A stretch of DNA of 64,000 bases from Kiritimatiellia bacterium (GTDB taxonomy: Bacteria > Verrucomicrobiota > Kiritimatiellia > RFP12 > UBA1067). Under the pieces are notes generated by a model, which worked only from the letters and a program-made list of their open reading frames with translations, was not told the DNA's origin and searched no databases. The DNA lies in NCBI GenBank assembly GCA_016296065.1, contig JAEDKA010000013.1:1-64000 (forward strand). Reading direction: 5' to 3'. Of this stretch, positions 52,001 through 60,271 are shown piece after piece (the first letter of the stretch is position 1; every line of letters starts with the position of its first letter). The translations under genes were made by a program, and so were the position numbers.

Positions 52001-53650
52001 GGGACTGACGGCGCGTATGACCAGTCCGTCGCCAACGTGTACGACGGCTACCTCGTTGCGGAAGACGGCGAGATTGCCGGTACGGTGCAGGTGAAGGCGG
52101 CGAAGGGCGCGAAGAAGACGGTGACGAATCCGGACCGCACAAAGACCGTTGTCACCAACGTATCCGTCACCGCGACGGTCGTGACGGTCGACGGCAAGAA
52201 GTGGAGCTTCTCGAAGGGTGTCGGAGACCCGAACATTGCGCCCGGCGGCGCGATGTCCGTGACCGGACTCGTCTGCACGGCGAGGGGCGCATTCGCGCAG
52301 ACGCTTGAATGCGAGCTTGGGAGCGAGTCGCTGCGCGGCACATGTGCCGCGTACGAGATTCGCGGCTCGCGCGCCGGCATGGGGCTCAGGGGAGACTGGA
52401 TGGCGTCCGCGCTTGCGTCCGCCTACCAGAAGAGCTGGTCGTTCACGTTCGCGGACGGGACGAGGCTCCAGATATCCGTCGGCGCGAAGGGCGCCGCTAA
52501 AGTGACGGGCGAGACGCCGGACGGCTTCAAGGTCAACCTGAAGGCGCAGGCAGTGATGGGCCAGGGCGGCGAGTTCCTGTACGTGCCCCTGGCGGCAACG
52601 CTCAAGCAGAGGGCCGCAACTCGCGAGCTCAGGCTCCTCGTCTGGCTCGCCCCCGAAGGCGAGCTGGTGCGCGCGGATGCGGCTGATTCCTCGCTCGGGG
52701 AGGTCGTCGCCGGCGGCCCGACCGAAGCTCCTCGGATTCTCGACCGGACGGGGTCCGAGACGATTCCGGCTGGCGTCGCATACTCGCGCGAGTTCGCGCT
52801 GCAGGAGCTCGGGTACCCGGCGAAGTTCTCGGTGACGCGTGCGCCGACTGGGCTCAAGATGGCCGCGGCGACGGGAGTGCTCTCCGGCGTGCCGACGAAG
52901 GGCGGCGCATTTGCCGCGGTCGTGAAGGCGACGGGCGTCGCGAACTCGAAGTGGATCGACGAACTTCCCGTGGCGTACGAGGTCGCCGAGATGCCCGGCT
53001 GGGCGTGGGGATCGTTCACCGGCGCGACGGCGGACGGACTCGTCACCGCGACGATCGCGAAGAACACGGGCAAGATATCCGTCAAGGTCGCGGAGAACGG
53101 AACGAACTGGACCTTCACCGCTGCGTCCTTCTCGTCCCTTTCGGGCGGCGCATATGCCGCGGAGATCGTAGGCAAGAGCGGAAAGCTCGTCGTCACCAAC
53201 ACTCTCGAGCTCGTCGAGGAGACGGTCGGCGGAATGTCGCGCGGGGCGCTGCGCGTGGAGGGCGAGGGGCGTCCGGGCGCATTCGAATGCGTGCAGAACC
53301 TCTGGAAGGTCGAGCCGCTCAAGTCGGCGGGGAAGGCCATCGCGGCCGATCCGGCGCTCAAGGCCGGCATGAAGCTCCGCGTTGCAGCGGACGGCACGCG
53401 CGTCGGCGACGGAGACGAGGCATTCGGCGAGATCGTCGTCAAGTTCGCGGCGTCCGGCGACGCGACGTGCGCGTGCAGCTTCGACATGGGGACGGACGCG
53501 CGCGGCGCGGCCGTTGTGTACAAGGCGACGTGCAAGTCGGCGCTTGAGCCTCTCGGCGACGGCGCGTACGCGCTGCGCGTGCGCGTGCCCGCGAAGGCGG
53601 GGAAGTTCGGCGGGTTCGCCGGGGACTACGGGCTCGAGCTGGGTCACTGA
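49043..53650 (+). CDS. Second giant exported CotH-kinase protein with lamin-tail and InlB-like repeats
   Basis: A 1535-residue protein (signal peptide 1-23, AAAAACVVSSVCAD). Lamin-tail domain at about 24-170 (VVINEICYGN...WLELYNNGKTAVDIGGFVI), chitobiase-like unit (about 250-300, VKYTTDGSDPRTSP), CotH kinase about 370-800 with the canonical ANTDWPENNCDFWR and WRWTLYDLDLAG (metal-binding DLD), then InlB-type units (EGYSFIRWSDGSTEPV; FQGWALRSDGMVKLL) and long C-terminal strand-rich repeats with FSVTRAPTGLKMAAATGVLSG. It starts 24 bp after the beta-helix gene with SD AAAGGGATCGGA, so likely cotranscribed. The two CotH proteins differ in layout, suggesting different targets. Confidence 0.87.
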   Translation: MSLRHTAVFAAAAACVVSSVCADVVINEICYGNTTVWDGTKNGSGVKCRDRDWLELYNNGKTAVDIGGFVIGKKSTYEKTMASKYCILPSYMMQPGEFLVVFFDKDRSKSDAEWVEIEAEFGLRKVPVKRFISNAFNLGYDTSDEVEGHYGEVIQIHDAVRLFGRTSTSDSLENRLSSFRGEELALLVGLTGEKGSRTAFLPSDNTYGYLWDGNVLKNGAEPPAGQKKNIFSKPTPWAPNAGGFAVQAPVLSGAKPGVYAKAQSVRLSSREGRAVKYTTDGSDPRTSPTAHLSSGGASVSIAAATAVSDKSRGALTNAWIRTSPVELAAREPGAAWAPPVGSVGRCTPVRAVCVFGPAYSDEFAGTWYVGPAFEDRTMPLVSVLADDACLFSDELGIYVPGAPYKKYGYGSNKWGKPYANYYDDTLESAAHFELVSENADLEELSFRMGFALHGGGTRSLPQKSVYCTLRSEWDPEVRSITHELFPGDGERTYKRFMLRNDGNDWYGPSAGGVATMMKDAVFHRIVSGLDIGTLSARPASVYINGTYWGIHNIRETVDKHYYATRYGLDPDNIDLLTQEESSGSTVKIESISGNEDAVLDYTAMLQSLRTKDTTTDGGFAAYEAAIDVSNHTDYVIAETFFANTDWPENNCDFWRVHTNESASVYGDRRWRWTLYDLDLAGVKVDGDGGVDRNMLSYLSGAKMTAVDEPAFIINQLWLNTKYRERFVARYTELLNTIFLPARTESVIDEYAAAIEPEIERHFRRWGRDFTKEDWREAVDSVLVGYVARRWANSFNHLNTRFSLGGVWSLSVAPISTEGGRVEVSVSAAESSGLGTLATFDAGEGMDGRFFVRRPVSVRAVPAEGYSFIRWSDGSTEPVRTFAPSSGDEVSLVAYFARPESAYTVSFDACGAAGDMEDVVFYSDFEQTLPACAFDAGETEFQGWALRSDGMVKLLDGAPVRGIAGCEDGAVTLFAVWGRRVPTLWPEGTDGAYDQSVANVYDGYLVAEDGEIAGTVQVKAAKGAKKTVTNPDRTKTVVTNVSVTATVVTVDGKKWSFSKGVGDPNIAPGGAMSVTGLVCTARGAFAQTLECELGSESLRGTCAAYEIRGSRAGMGLRGDWMASALASAYQKSWSFTFADGTRLQISVGAKGAAKVTGETPDGFKVNLKAQAVMGQGGEFLYVPLAATLKQRAATRELRLLVWLAPEGELVRADAADSSLGEVVAGGPTEAPRILDRTGSETIPAGVAYSREFALQELGYPAKFSVTRAPTGLKMAAATGVLSGVPTKGGAFAAVVKATGVANSKWIDELPVAYEVAEMPGWAWGSFTGATADGLVTATIAKNTGKISVKVAENGTNWTFTAASFSSLSGGAYAAEIVGKSGKLVVTNTLELVEETVGGMSRGALRVEGEGRPGAFECVQNLWKVEPLKSAGKAIAADPALKAGMKLRVAADGTRVGDGDEAFGEIVVKFAASGDATCACSFDMGTDARGAAVVYKATCKSALEPLGDGAYALRVRVPAKAGKFGGFAGDYGLELGH

Positions 53651-53661
53651 GGGAGATCGAA

Positions 53662-54474
53662 ATGGGCGCAAAGGCAAAAGGCGACAAGGTTTCGAGATAC
53701 GAGTCGAAGTACGTGATACCGCGCGAGCAGGTCGCGGAGATACGCGAGTTCGTGCGTCCGTTCTGCAAGCCGGACCCGAACACGAAGGGCGATCCGCCGG
53801 AATACGTCATCACGACTCTCCAGCTGGACAATCCGCAGATGTCGCTGCACTACGCGAAGGAGCTCGAGCGCGACGCGCGCTTCAAGCTGAGGGTGCGCAC
53901 TTACGGCGAGATCGGCACGGCGCCTGTGTTCGCCGAGATCAAGGCGAAGTTCGAGCGCACGATCGTCAAGACGCGCGCGATGGTTCCGTTCGACGCGTGG
54001 GGTCCGGAGCTCATCTACGGCACGCGCGTGCCCAACATCTTCAAGAACGAGAAGCAGAGGCTCGACTTCCTGCAGTTCAAGCGCGTCGTGTGGCAGACCC
54101 TGTCGCGTCCGGCGGCGCTCGTGAGGTACACGCGCGAGTCGTACATCGGGACGGTGGACGGGTATGCGCGAATCACGTTCGACAGGAAGCTACAGTACCA
54201 GATGACGGACTCCTGGAACGACTTCGGCAGAAGCGGCGTATGGCGCAGCATGGACTCCGCCACGGCGCAGGGTTTCCACCTCCCGTACTCCGGCACGATC
54301 CTGGAGGTGAAGACAATCAACCACGTCCCGGAGTGGTCGCAGGAGCTCGTGCAGCGCTTCAACCTGCAGCTGACGGGCAACTGCAAGTACTCGACGGCGA
54401 TATGGCGCGACGGCGCGTTCGGGAAGCATCCGTCGACGAACGCCGCGCAGGACGAGGTGTTCCATTCGATTTGA
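53662..54474 (+). CDS. VTC-domain polyphosphate polymerase
   Basis: A 270-residue protein with the VTC/triphosphate-tunnel fold: RYESKYVIP (residues about 12-20), FKLRVRTYG, PVFAEIKAKFERTIVKTRA, ARITFDRKLQY, TILEVKTINHVPEW and KYSTAIWRDGAF. Alternating Arg, Lys and Glu side chains would line the tunnel that makes polyphosphate from ATP or holds a polyphosphorylated chain. No TM segment, so cytoplasmic and probably docked to the DUF4956 protein encoded next. It lies 11 bp after the second CotH gene; SD AGGGAG. Confidence 0.88.
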   Translation: MGAKAKGDKVSRYESKYVIPREQVAEIREFVRPFCKPDPNTKGDPPEYVITTLQLDNPQMSLHYAKELERDARFKLRVRTYGEIGTAPVFAEIKAKFERTIVKTRAMVPFDAWGPELIYGTRVPNIFKNEKQRLDFLQFKRVVWQTLSRPAALVRYTRESYIGTVDGYARITFDRKLQYQMTDSWNDFGRSGVWRSMDSATAQGFHLPYSGTILEVKTINHVPEWSQELVQRFNLQLTGNCKYSTAIWRDGAFGKHPSTNAAQDEVFHSI

Positions 54475-54524
54475 CCGCAAGGCAAAACAACAACAGGAAA
54501 ACAAAAAAGAAATAAGGAAACAAG

Positions 54525-55223
54525 ATGGAAGCAACTGATTACATGTCCCTGTTCTTTGGAGGCGCGCAGCAGGCGCTTACGCCCTGGCTGGTGCTCGCGT
54601 CACTCGGGCTCTCGTTTCTCCTTGCCTCGCTTACGGCAATAGTCTACCAGTTCACCTTCAGGGGCTTCACCTATTCGCGCTCGTACGTCCAGTCGCTGAT
54701 CCTCGGCTCGATTATCACATGCACGCTCATCATGGCGGTAGGCAGCAACTTCGCGCGCGGCATGGGTATCCTCGGCACGCTCACGATCATCCGCTTCCGC
54801 GTGCCGGTGCGCGACCCGAGGGATGCGATGTTCCTCTTCGCTGCGCTCGGCGCCGGAATCGCGTGCGGCGCGGGCGGCTATCTTGTCGCAGTGGCGGGCA
54901 CGGCGTTCTTCGCCGTCGCGGCGCTTCTGCTGCACGTCCTTCCGTTCGCGTCAAGGCGCGAGTACGAGGGGCTTCTCCGCTTCCAGATGAAGACCGGCGA
55001 CAAGGAGGCAGAGGCGGCGCTCCAGTCGATACTCACCAAGTACTGCAGCACGTTCGCGGTGCTCGGAGTCTGCGACGCCGTGCAGGGCGAGTACGCGGAG
55101 TTCTCGTACCAGGTGCGCCTTACGGATCCGTCCTACCAGCAGGACCTCGTCACGTCGCTGAAGAAGGACGGGCACTTCGAGTCCCCGACTCTTATGCTCC
55201 AGCGCAACACGGTTGAACTTTAA
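54525..55223 (+). CDS. DUF4956 integral membrane protein
   Basis: A 232-residue protein with four membrane helices in residues about 15-145 (WLVLASLGLSFLLASLTAIVY, SLILGSIITCTLIMAVGSN, MFLFAALGAGIACGAGGYLV, AVAGTAFFAVAALLLHVLPF) and the family core ARGMGILGTLTIIRFRVPVRDPRDA, plus a cytoplasmic ferredoxin-like tail (about 160-232). DUF4956 proteins repeatedly sit beside VTC and CotH genes; they are thought to form the membrane part, perhaps a channel or anchor. SD AAGGA at 54515-54519. Confidence 0.88.
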   Translation: MEATDYMSLFFGGAQQALTPWLVLASLGLSFLLASLTAIVYQFTFRGFTYSRSYVQSLILGSIITCTLIMAVGSNFARGMGILGTLTIIRFRVPVRDPRDAMFLFAALGAGIACGAGGYLVAVAGTAFFAVAALLLHVLPFASRREYEGLLRFQMKTGDKEAEAALQSILTKYCSTFAVLGVCDAVQGEYAEFSYQVRLTDPSYQQDLVTSLKKDGHFESPTLMLQRNTVEL

Positions 55224-55244
55224 CAAACACGGCGAAAGGCAAAA

Positions 55245-56426
55245 ATGGAACAGAGTTTTTCCAGACCGAAGCTTCCGGGATCGGCGCGCATGCGCGCACG
55301 GGGGCTGTTCAGGGCGGCGATAGCGATTGCGATATTGGTTGCGGTCCCGATTCTGCTTGTGTTCCTGTTCAAGCAGGAGGCGAGCGTCAGGTTCAACGGC
55401 GTCGTCGAGTCGGGCGCGGAGAGCGTCGGACCCGTCGAGGCGGCGCGAATCGTGTCCATCGAGGTGGTGGAAGGGCAGAAGGTCAAGGCCGGCGACGTGC
55501 TCGTCAGGTTCGACCCCGCCGACCGCCTGCTCGACGACTCCATCAACGAGGTCAAGATTCGCGAGTACGAGCAGAACCTCGCCAAGCGCCGCGAGACGCT
55601 TGCGGAGAACGAGCGCAGGTGCCGCCAGCTCGCGAGGGAGGCGGAGGTCAGGCTCGAGGAGTGCCGCATGGACCGCGTCCGCGACGCGGCCGAGCTCGCG
55701 GGCTACGAGGCCGAGATCGAGAGGCTCAAGCCGCTCGTCGAGAAGAAGCTCGTGAGCGAGCTCGAGTTCCTGTCGATACGCCCCAAGGCCGAGGCGCTGA
55801 GGAAGACCGTCTCCCAGTACGAGCCGCTTCTCGAGGCGCTCGAGCGCAGGTTTGAGGCGGCGAAGAAGGACGTCGAGGAGTCCGCCGCGGAGCGCGCGTC
55901 CGCGGAGAAGGAGATCGAGGCGGCGCTCGCGTCGGTGATTGACGCCGAGAAGCGCAGCGCCGAGCTCAGGAAGGCCGACCCGACCGTGCTGCGCGCGCTT
56001 GCGGACGGAGTGGTCTCCAAGGTCTACAGGCGCCCCGGCGACATCGTGGCGGGCGGAGAGCCCGTGCTGCGCGTGAAGGGCGCGACGGACGACGTGTTCG
56101 TGACGGGAATGCTGCCGATCGGAATGCTCGAGGCCGTCGGCATCGGAGAGGAGCTCTACATCACGAGGCTTGAGTTCAGGAACGGGCAGAGCGGACAGTT
56201 CTACCGCGGCGTCGTGGAGTCCATCGACTCCGAAGTGCTCGACCTGTTCGATCCCTCCAACCCCGTGCCGCGCACGCCGGCGCGCGGGAGGAAGACAAGG
56301 ATCCGCATCCTCGGCAAGGGAGAGGGGCTTGTACCGGGCGAGACGGTCATAGTCGCCGATTCGGTCCAGCGCGGTCTCGTCGGAATGTTCGCGCACGAGT
56401 CCGCCTCGTCGGAGGAGAAGAAATGA
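55245..56426 (+). CDS. HlyD-like membrane fusion protein (periplasmic adaptor)
   Basis: A 393-residue protein with one N-terminal TM (AAIAIAILVAVPILLVFLF, about 25-43), a biotinyl-lipoyl-like start (GVVESGAESVGPVEAARIVSIEVVEGQKVKAGDVLVRF), a long coiled-coil hairpin (about 105-245, EQNLAKRRETLAENERRCRQ onward), the second lipoyl half (ADGVVSKVYRRPGDIVAGGEPVLRVK) and a beta-barrel. It should link an inner-membrane partner to the outer-membrane protein encoded next. The only inner-membrane gene nearby is DUF4956. SD AAAGGC; 21 bp after DUF4956. Confidence 0.85.
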   Translation: MEQSFSRPKLPGSARMRARGLFRAAIAIAILVAVPILLVFLFKQEASVRFNGVVESGAESVGPVEAARIVSIEVVEGQKVKAGDVLVRFDPADRLLDDSINEVKIREYEQNLAKRRETLAENERRCRQLAREAEVRLEECRMDRVRDAAELAGYEAEIERLKPLVEKKLVSELEFLSIRPKAEALRKTVSQYEPLLEALERRFEAAKKDVEESAAERASAEKEIEAALASVIDAEKRSAELRKADPTVLRALADGVVSKVYRRPGDIVAGGEPVLRVKGATDDVFVTGMLPIGMLEAVGIGEELYITRLEFRNGQSGQFYRGVVESIDSEVLDLFDPSNPVPRTPARGRKTRIRILGKGEGLVPGETVIVADSVQRGLVGMFAHESASSEEKK

Positions 56427-57832
56427 AGAACACGGTATTTGCCGTTCCGCTCGCCGCCGCCTTTGCGCTTGGCGGGTGCATCGCCGTGGACGAGGTCCAG
56501 GGGCGCAGGCTGGATCTTCCGGAATACGACGGAATCTTCAAGTGCGACTCCTCCGACGTCGAGACGCTCGATGACGGACACGAGGAGGTCGCGCACGAGG
56601 GCCCCTGGTCGTGGGAGGACCTGGCGGTCCGCGCGGGCAAGCGCTCCGACGCGTCGAAGGTCGCGTACATCGACGCGGCGGTGCGCCGTCTGAGGGCCGA
56701 GGAGGAGCTCACGTGGAAGGATCCGGAGCTGCGCTTCGGACAGGACTGGGGCGACACGAGGAGCCGCACGTCCGGCGATCCGCCGGCAAACGGCAGCGGC
56801 TACACGACGTCCGTTGGCGTCAGGTTCTATGTGCCGAATCCCTTCGTCGAGCGCTACATCCGCGCGAAGAGCGACGGGGAGATTCGCAAGGAGGACGCAC
56901 GTGCGGCGGTCGAGGCGTACGAGGTCTACAGCGAGGTGAAGATGCTCTGCTACGAGGAGGCGCGCGCGCGCGCCGACGAGCGCTACCTCGAGGAGCGCGC
57001 CAAGGCGTGGGACGACCTGAGGAAGGCGAGCGACGAGAGCTACAAGAACGGAGTGTTCATCTCGCCGCTCGACGCAATCCGCTCGGAGACGAAGTTCCAG
57101 AAGGCCCGCATAAAGCTCGACACGATGGTGTCGGCGAGGGAGACTCTCCGCAGGCGCATTGCGTGGCTGACGGGAATCCCCGACGACAAGCTCGTGATCG
57201 ACTCCAAGCCGCCGCCGATGCCCGACCCCACGTCGCTGTCCGTCGAGCACCTGACCGAGATCGCCTTCGCGCGCCGTCCCGACCTGGCGGCGGCAGTCGC
57301 GGAGCTTGACGAGGCGGAAGCCGGCGTGAAGGCGGCGAAGGCCGCGCGCATTCCGTGGTTCCGATTCGTCGAGGCGACGTACTCGCACGACAACGACCGC
57401 GAGAACGAGTGGGACCGCCATCAGACCGGACATGCCGACGAGTTCTCGATAAAGACCTCGATATACCTTCCGATTTTCACGTGGGCGGGCGAGTCCGTGG
57501 AGCTGTCCGAGATGGTCCAGGCGCGCGCTAACGCACGTCTCATGGCGCTGTACTCGTCGATCCGCCAGGAGATTACGACAGCCTACAACGACTACTTCGA
57601 CGCATGCTCGCGTGTCAACGAGGAGGAGAGCAGGAAGTTCGTCGAGCGCATGGAGAAGCGCATAGCGGAGTATTCGTCGTCCAGCGCCGCCAAGGCGGAG
57701 GAGACGTGCAAGGCAAACGAGGAGCTCATCGACTACAAGAACGTGCAGGACATCGCCTTCATGCTCAAGGTCGAGGCGGCGCTCAGGCTTGAGTCCGTCA
57801 TCGGCGGGCCTCTCCCCGTCCAGGCGAAATAA
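56423..57832 (+). CDS. TolC-like outer membrane efflux lipoprotein
   Basis: A 469-residue protein with lipobox AFALGGC (Cys19) and the outer membrane efflux fold: long amphipathic helices (VRRLRAEEELTWKDPELRFG, EAYEVYSEVKMLCYEEARA, ARRPDLAAAVAELDEAEAGVKAAKAARIPWF, YSSIRQEITTAYNDYFDA) and porin strands (SGYTTSVGVRFYVPNPF, DEFSIKTSIYLPIFTW). It would form the outer duct of a tripartite system with the HlyD-like adaptor, whose gene it overlaps (ATGA). Last gene of the locus. Confidence 0.83.
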   Translation: MKNTVFAVPLAAAFALGGCIAVDEVQGRRLDLPEYDGIFKCDSSDVETLDDGHEEVAHEGPWSWEDLAVRAGKRSDASKVAYIDAAVRRLRAEEELTWKDPELRFGQDWGDTRSRTSGDPPANGSGYTTSVGVRFYVPNPFVERYIRAKSDGEIRKEDARAAVEAYEVYSEVKMLCYEEARARADERYLEERAKAWDDLRKASDESYKNGVFISPLDAIRSETKFQKARIKLDTMVSARETLRRRIAWLTGIPDDKLVIDSKPPPMPDPTSLSVEHLTEIAFARRPDLAAAVAELDEAEAGVKAAKAARIPWFRFVEATYSHDNDRENEWDRHQTGHADEFSIKTSIYLPIFTWAGESVELSEMVQARANARLMALYSSIRQEITTAYNDYFDACSRVNEEESRKFVERMEKRIAEYSSSSAAKAEETCKANEELIDYKNVQDIAFMLKVEAALRLESVIGGPLPVQAK

Positions 57833-57915
57833 CGTTCCGGCAAAATAAAATCGCGCACGGCGGGAAGCGCGGCATCCTCAAGTTCGGACTGGATAAGCGT
57901 GCAGTACGTTCCCGG

Positions 57916-57944
57916 TTGCCATGTGGGCTCAGAGTTGGTACTAT
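57916..57944 (+). promoter_or_regulatory. Promoter of the alpha-galactosidase-like gene
   Basis: TTGCCA (57916-57921), 17 bp, TACTAT (57939-57944) with TG at 57936-57937. Confidence 0.6.
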
Positions 57945-57993
57945 ATTCGCAGTTCCAGCGATGGGGAATGTCATGAAAGTGGAGGCCTGTAAT

Positions 57994-59604
57994 ATGAGAA
58001 AACGGTTCTTGCCTGCGGCGTTGGGCGCTTGCGCTCTGCAGTTCGCGTCTTTCGCGCTTTTCGGAGCGTCCACGGGAGTCGAACGCGATCCAGTCGGAAC
58101 TGGCGCCAGTTCGTGTCCGCACCTCAGGGTCACGGCATGGGAGCTGCACGATCGCACGGACGGCGTCGGCGAACTGGTGCAGAAGCGCGAGTGGCTTCTT
58201 TTGAACGGAACCGGCGACTTCGACCTGGCATGCAGCGTCGTCGACGTGCAGGATGTCCTGACGAGGAGGGGCACGGTCTACCTGCGTCTCGCGGCATTGC
58301 CCGGTTCTCGGAACTGGGATGGCCCCGACTTCAAGGTCAAGCCGAGTTCGCCGGAAGGCGTCTCTGTCATCGATCGTCCGTGCCGGACGCTGAAGATACC
58401 ATATGAAGGAGGCGACATCGGACGTCGCGCGGCGCTCATGGCGGCGCAGCGCGAGCTGCGTCCGTTCGTGCCGGGGCGCGACGGGCTGTTCCTTTCCAAC
58501 ACCTGGGGCGACCGCAACCGCGACGCGCGGCTGTGCGAGCCGTTTATGCTGAAGGAGATCGACGCGGCGGCGAAGCTTGGCGTCGACGTCGTGCAGATCG
58601 ACGACGGATGGCAGAAGGGCCGCACGGCGAATTCGTCCGCGGCGAACGGGAAGGGCGTTTGGGACGGATACTGGGCGACCGATCCCGATTTCTGGAAGCC
58701 GGACCCCGTCCGCTTCCCCAACGGACTGAAGCCCCTCGTCGACGCCGTGTCCGCCAAGGGCATGGGACTCGGGCTCTGGTTCGGCCCCGACTCGTCGAAC
58801 GACGCGGCGAACTGGGAGCGCGACGCAGATCTCCTGCTCGGATTCCACCGCACGCTCGGCATCCACTATTTCAAGATCGATTCGCTCAAGACGCGCTCGT
58901 CGGTTTCGCTTGAACACCAGTCCGCGCTCTTCGACAAGGTGCTGAAGGGCTCGGGCGGACGCGTCGTCTTCGATCTCGACGTCACGGCTGAGCGCAGGCC
59001 GGGATACTTCGGACTTCCCGAAATCGGGCCAGTCTTCGTCGAGAACCGCTATACCGACTGGCGCAAGTACTGGCCGCACCAGACTCTGCGACAGTTCTGG
59101 GCGCTCGCGGACGTGGTCGATCCGGTCAGGCTGAGAATGGAGGTGCTCAATCCGCTCCGCAACATGGACAAGTACGAGGGCGACCCGCTTCCGCCGGCGA
59201 ACTGGCCGATCGAAAGCGTGTTCGCGTCCGTGATGCTCGGCAGTCCCCTCGGCTGGTTCGAGGCGAGCGGGCTTGCGCCCGAGACCGTGTCGCGCTTGGC
59301 GCCGTTCGTCGCGATCTGGAAGCGCCACCGCGACCGTCTGCACGCGGGCGTGGTGCATCCGGTCGGCGAGAAGCCCGACGGCGTCGCATGGACGGGTTTC
59401 GTCGTCAAGGGGGCGGAGGGACTCGACGTGGTCCTGTTCCGTGAGCTGAACGAGCGGGCGGCATTCTCCTTCGACCTCGGGCCGTTCGGGTCCGTGTCGT
59501 CGGCGGAGGTCCTTTCCCCCCGCGGCTCTGCATCCGTCAAGGACGGCGTTCTCTCCGTCGTCGTTCCGGGCGCGCTTGATTTCGTCTGGGTCAGGGCTCG
59601 CTGA
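57994..59604 (+). CDS. Exported GH36-like alpha-galactosidase
   Basis: A 536-residue protein. The start at 57994 has SD GTGGAGG and a signal peptide (MRKRFLPAALGACALQFASF); two ATGs further upstream lack an SD. The catalytic (beta/alpha)8 domain shows FLSNTWGDRNRDARL, LGVDVVQIDDGWQKG, LGLWFGPDSSND, IHYFKIDSLK (nucleophile-type Asp) and VVFDLDVTAERRPGYF. Family GH36/GH27-like enzymes release terminal alpha-galactose from plant oligosaccharides or glycans. The last 80 residues are a small beta domain. Shorter than large GH36 proteins and without their N-terminal supersandwich in full. Confidence 0.78.
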   Translation: MRKRFLPAALGACALQFASFALFGASTGVERDPVGTGASSCPHLRVTAWELHDRTDGVGELVQKREWLLLNGTGDFDLACSVVDVQDVLTRRGTVYLRLAALPGSRNWDGPDFKVKPSSPEGVSVIDRPCRTLKIPYEGGDIGRRAALMAAQRELRPFVPGRDGLFLSNTWGDRNRDARLCEPFMLKEIDAAAKLGVDVVQIDDGWQKGRTANSSAANGKGVWDGYWATDPDFWKPDPVRFPNGLKPLVDAVSAKGMGLGLWFGPDSSNDAANWERDADLLLGFHRTLGIHYFKIDSLKTRSSVSLEHQSALFDKVLKGSGGRVVFDLDVTAERRPGYFGLPEIGPVFVENRYTDWRKYWPHQTLRQFWALADVVDPVRLRMEVLNPLRNMDKYEGDPLPPANWPIESVFASVMLGSPLGWFEASGLAPETVSRLAPFVAIWKRHRDRLHAGVVHPVGEKPDGVAWTGFVVKGAEGLDVVLFRELNERAAFSFDLGPFGSVSSAEVLSPRGSASVKDGVLSVVVPGALDFVWVRAR

Positions 59605-59615
59605 GTTGACGGGCG

Positions 59616-59644
59616 CGCGCTCCCGGCGCATTTTTTGGTATACT
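59616..59644 (+). promoter_or_regulatory. Promoter of the anchored acidic protein gene
   Basis: TTGACG (59616-59621), 17 bp, TATACT (59639-59644). The ATG at 59654 is nine bases after the -10, leaving little or no leader. Confidence 0.7.
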
Positions 59645-59653
59645 ATTGGGGTT

Positions 59654-60271
59654 ATGGCATCTGGTGCAAAGAAATGGATCGTCCTTGCGTGCGTGGCGGC
59701 TGCTGCCGTTGCGCTGCTTGTGTTCACAAGGTCGTCTTCCGTCGTTCCGGCGGAGGAGCGGACGGAAGCGGCGCCGCCTGCCGAGGAGTCTGCGTGGGCC
59801 GACGCGCAGACGGCCGAGGAAGCTGCGCCGGCGGAGCCCGAGGAGTCCGCCGAGGAGAAGAGCGAGGAGGAGCTCCGCGAAGAGGCCGACGAGAAGCTTG
59901 TCGACGCGTTCGACTCCCTCACCGACAGGTGGATGGAGAAGGAGGGCGGCGAGGTCACTATGAAGGACATGGACGAATTCGTCGCGGCGTTCAAGGCCGT
60001 CCCAGGCAACCGCAAGGAAGAATGCCTCCACCGCGCGCTCAACCTGGTGTCGGACGACCACGTGCTGCTGCTTGCCGGCATCCTCTTCGACAAGACGGTG
60101 GACAAGGAGCACGTAGAGCTCGTCTTCAACGACGTCCTCAACAGGGACGAGGAAGTCAAGAAGCTCATATTGCCGAGGATTTACAAGGACAAGGCGCATC
60201 CGTGCTGGGCCGACGCGGCCTGGATCCTGGATGCGACAGGAGAAACACCAAACAAGGAGAACAACCAATGA
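59654..60271 (+). CDS. Membrane-anchored acidic protein, unknown
   Basis: A 205-residue protein with an N-terminal TM anchor (WIVLACVAAAAVALLVFT, residues 8-25), an Ala/Glu-rich linker (about 33-80), then an all-helical domain (about 80-200, LVDAFDSLTDRWMEKEGGEV, MDEFVAAFKAVPGNRKEECL, DDHVLLLAGILFDKTVDKEH) with HEAT-like spacing. Probably periplasmic. It overlaps the beta-helix gene (ATGA), so the two products may work together. Family not recognised; near-leaderless start. Confidence 0.55.
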   Translation: MASGAKKWIVLACVAAAAVALLVFTRSSSVVPAEERTEAAPPAEESAWADAQTAEEAAPAEPEESAEEKSEEELREEADEKLVDAFDSLTDRWMEKEGGEVTMKDMDEFVAAFKAVPGNRKEECLHRALNLVSDDHVLLLAGILFDKTVDKEHVELVFNDVLNRDEEVKKLILPRIYKDKAHPCWADAAWILDATGETPNKENNQ

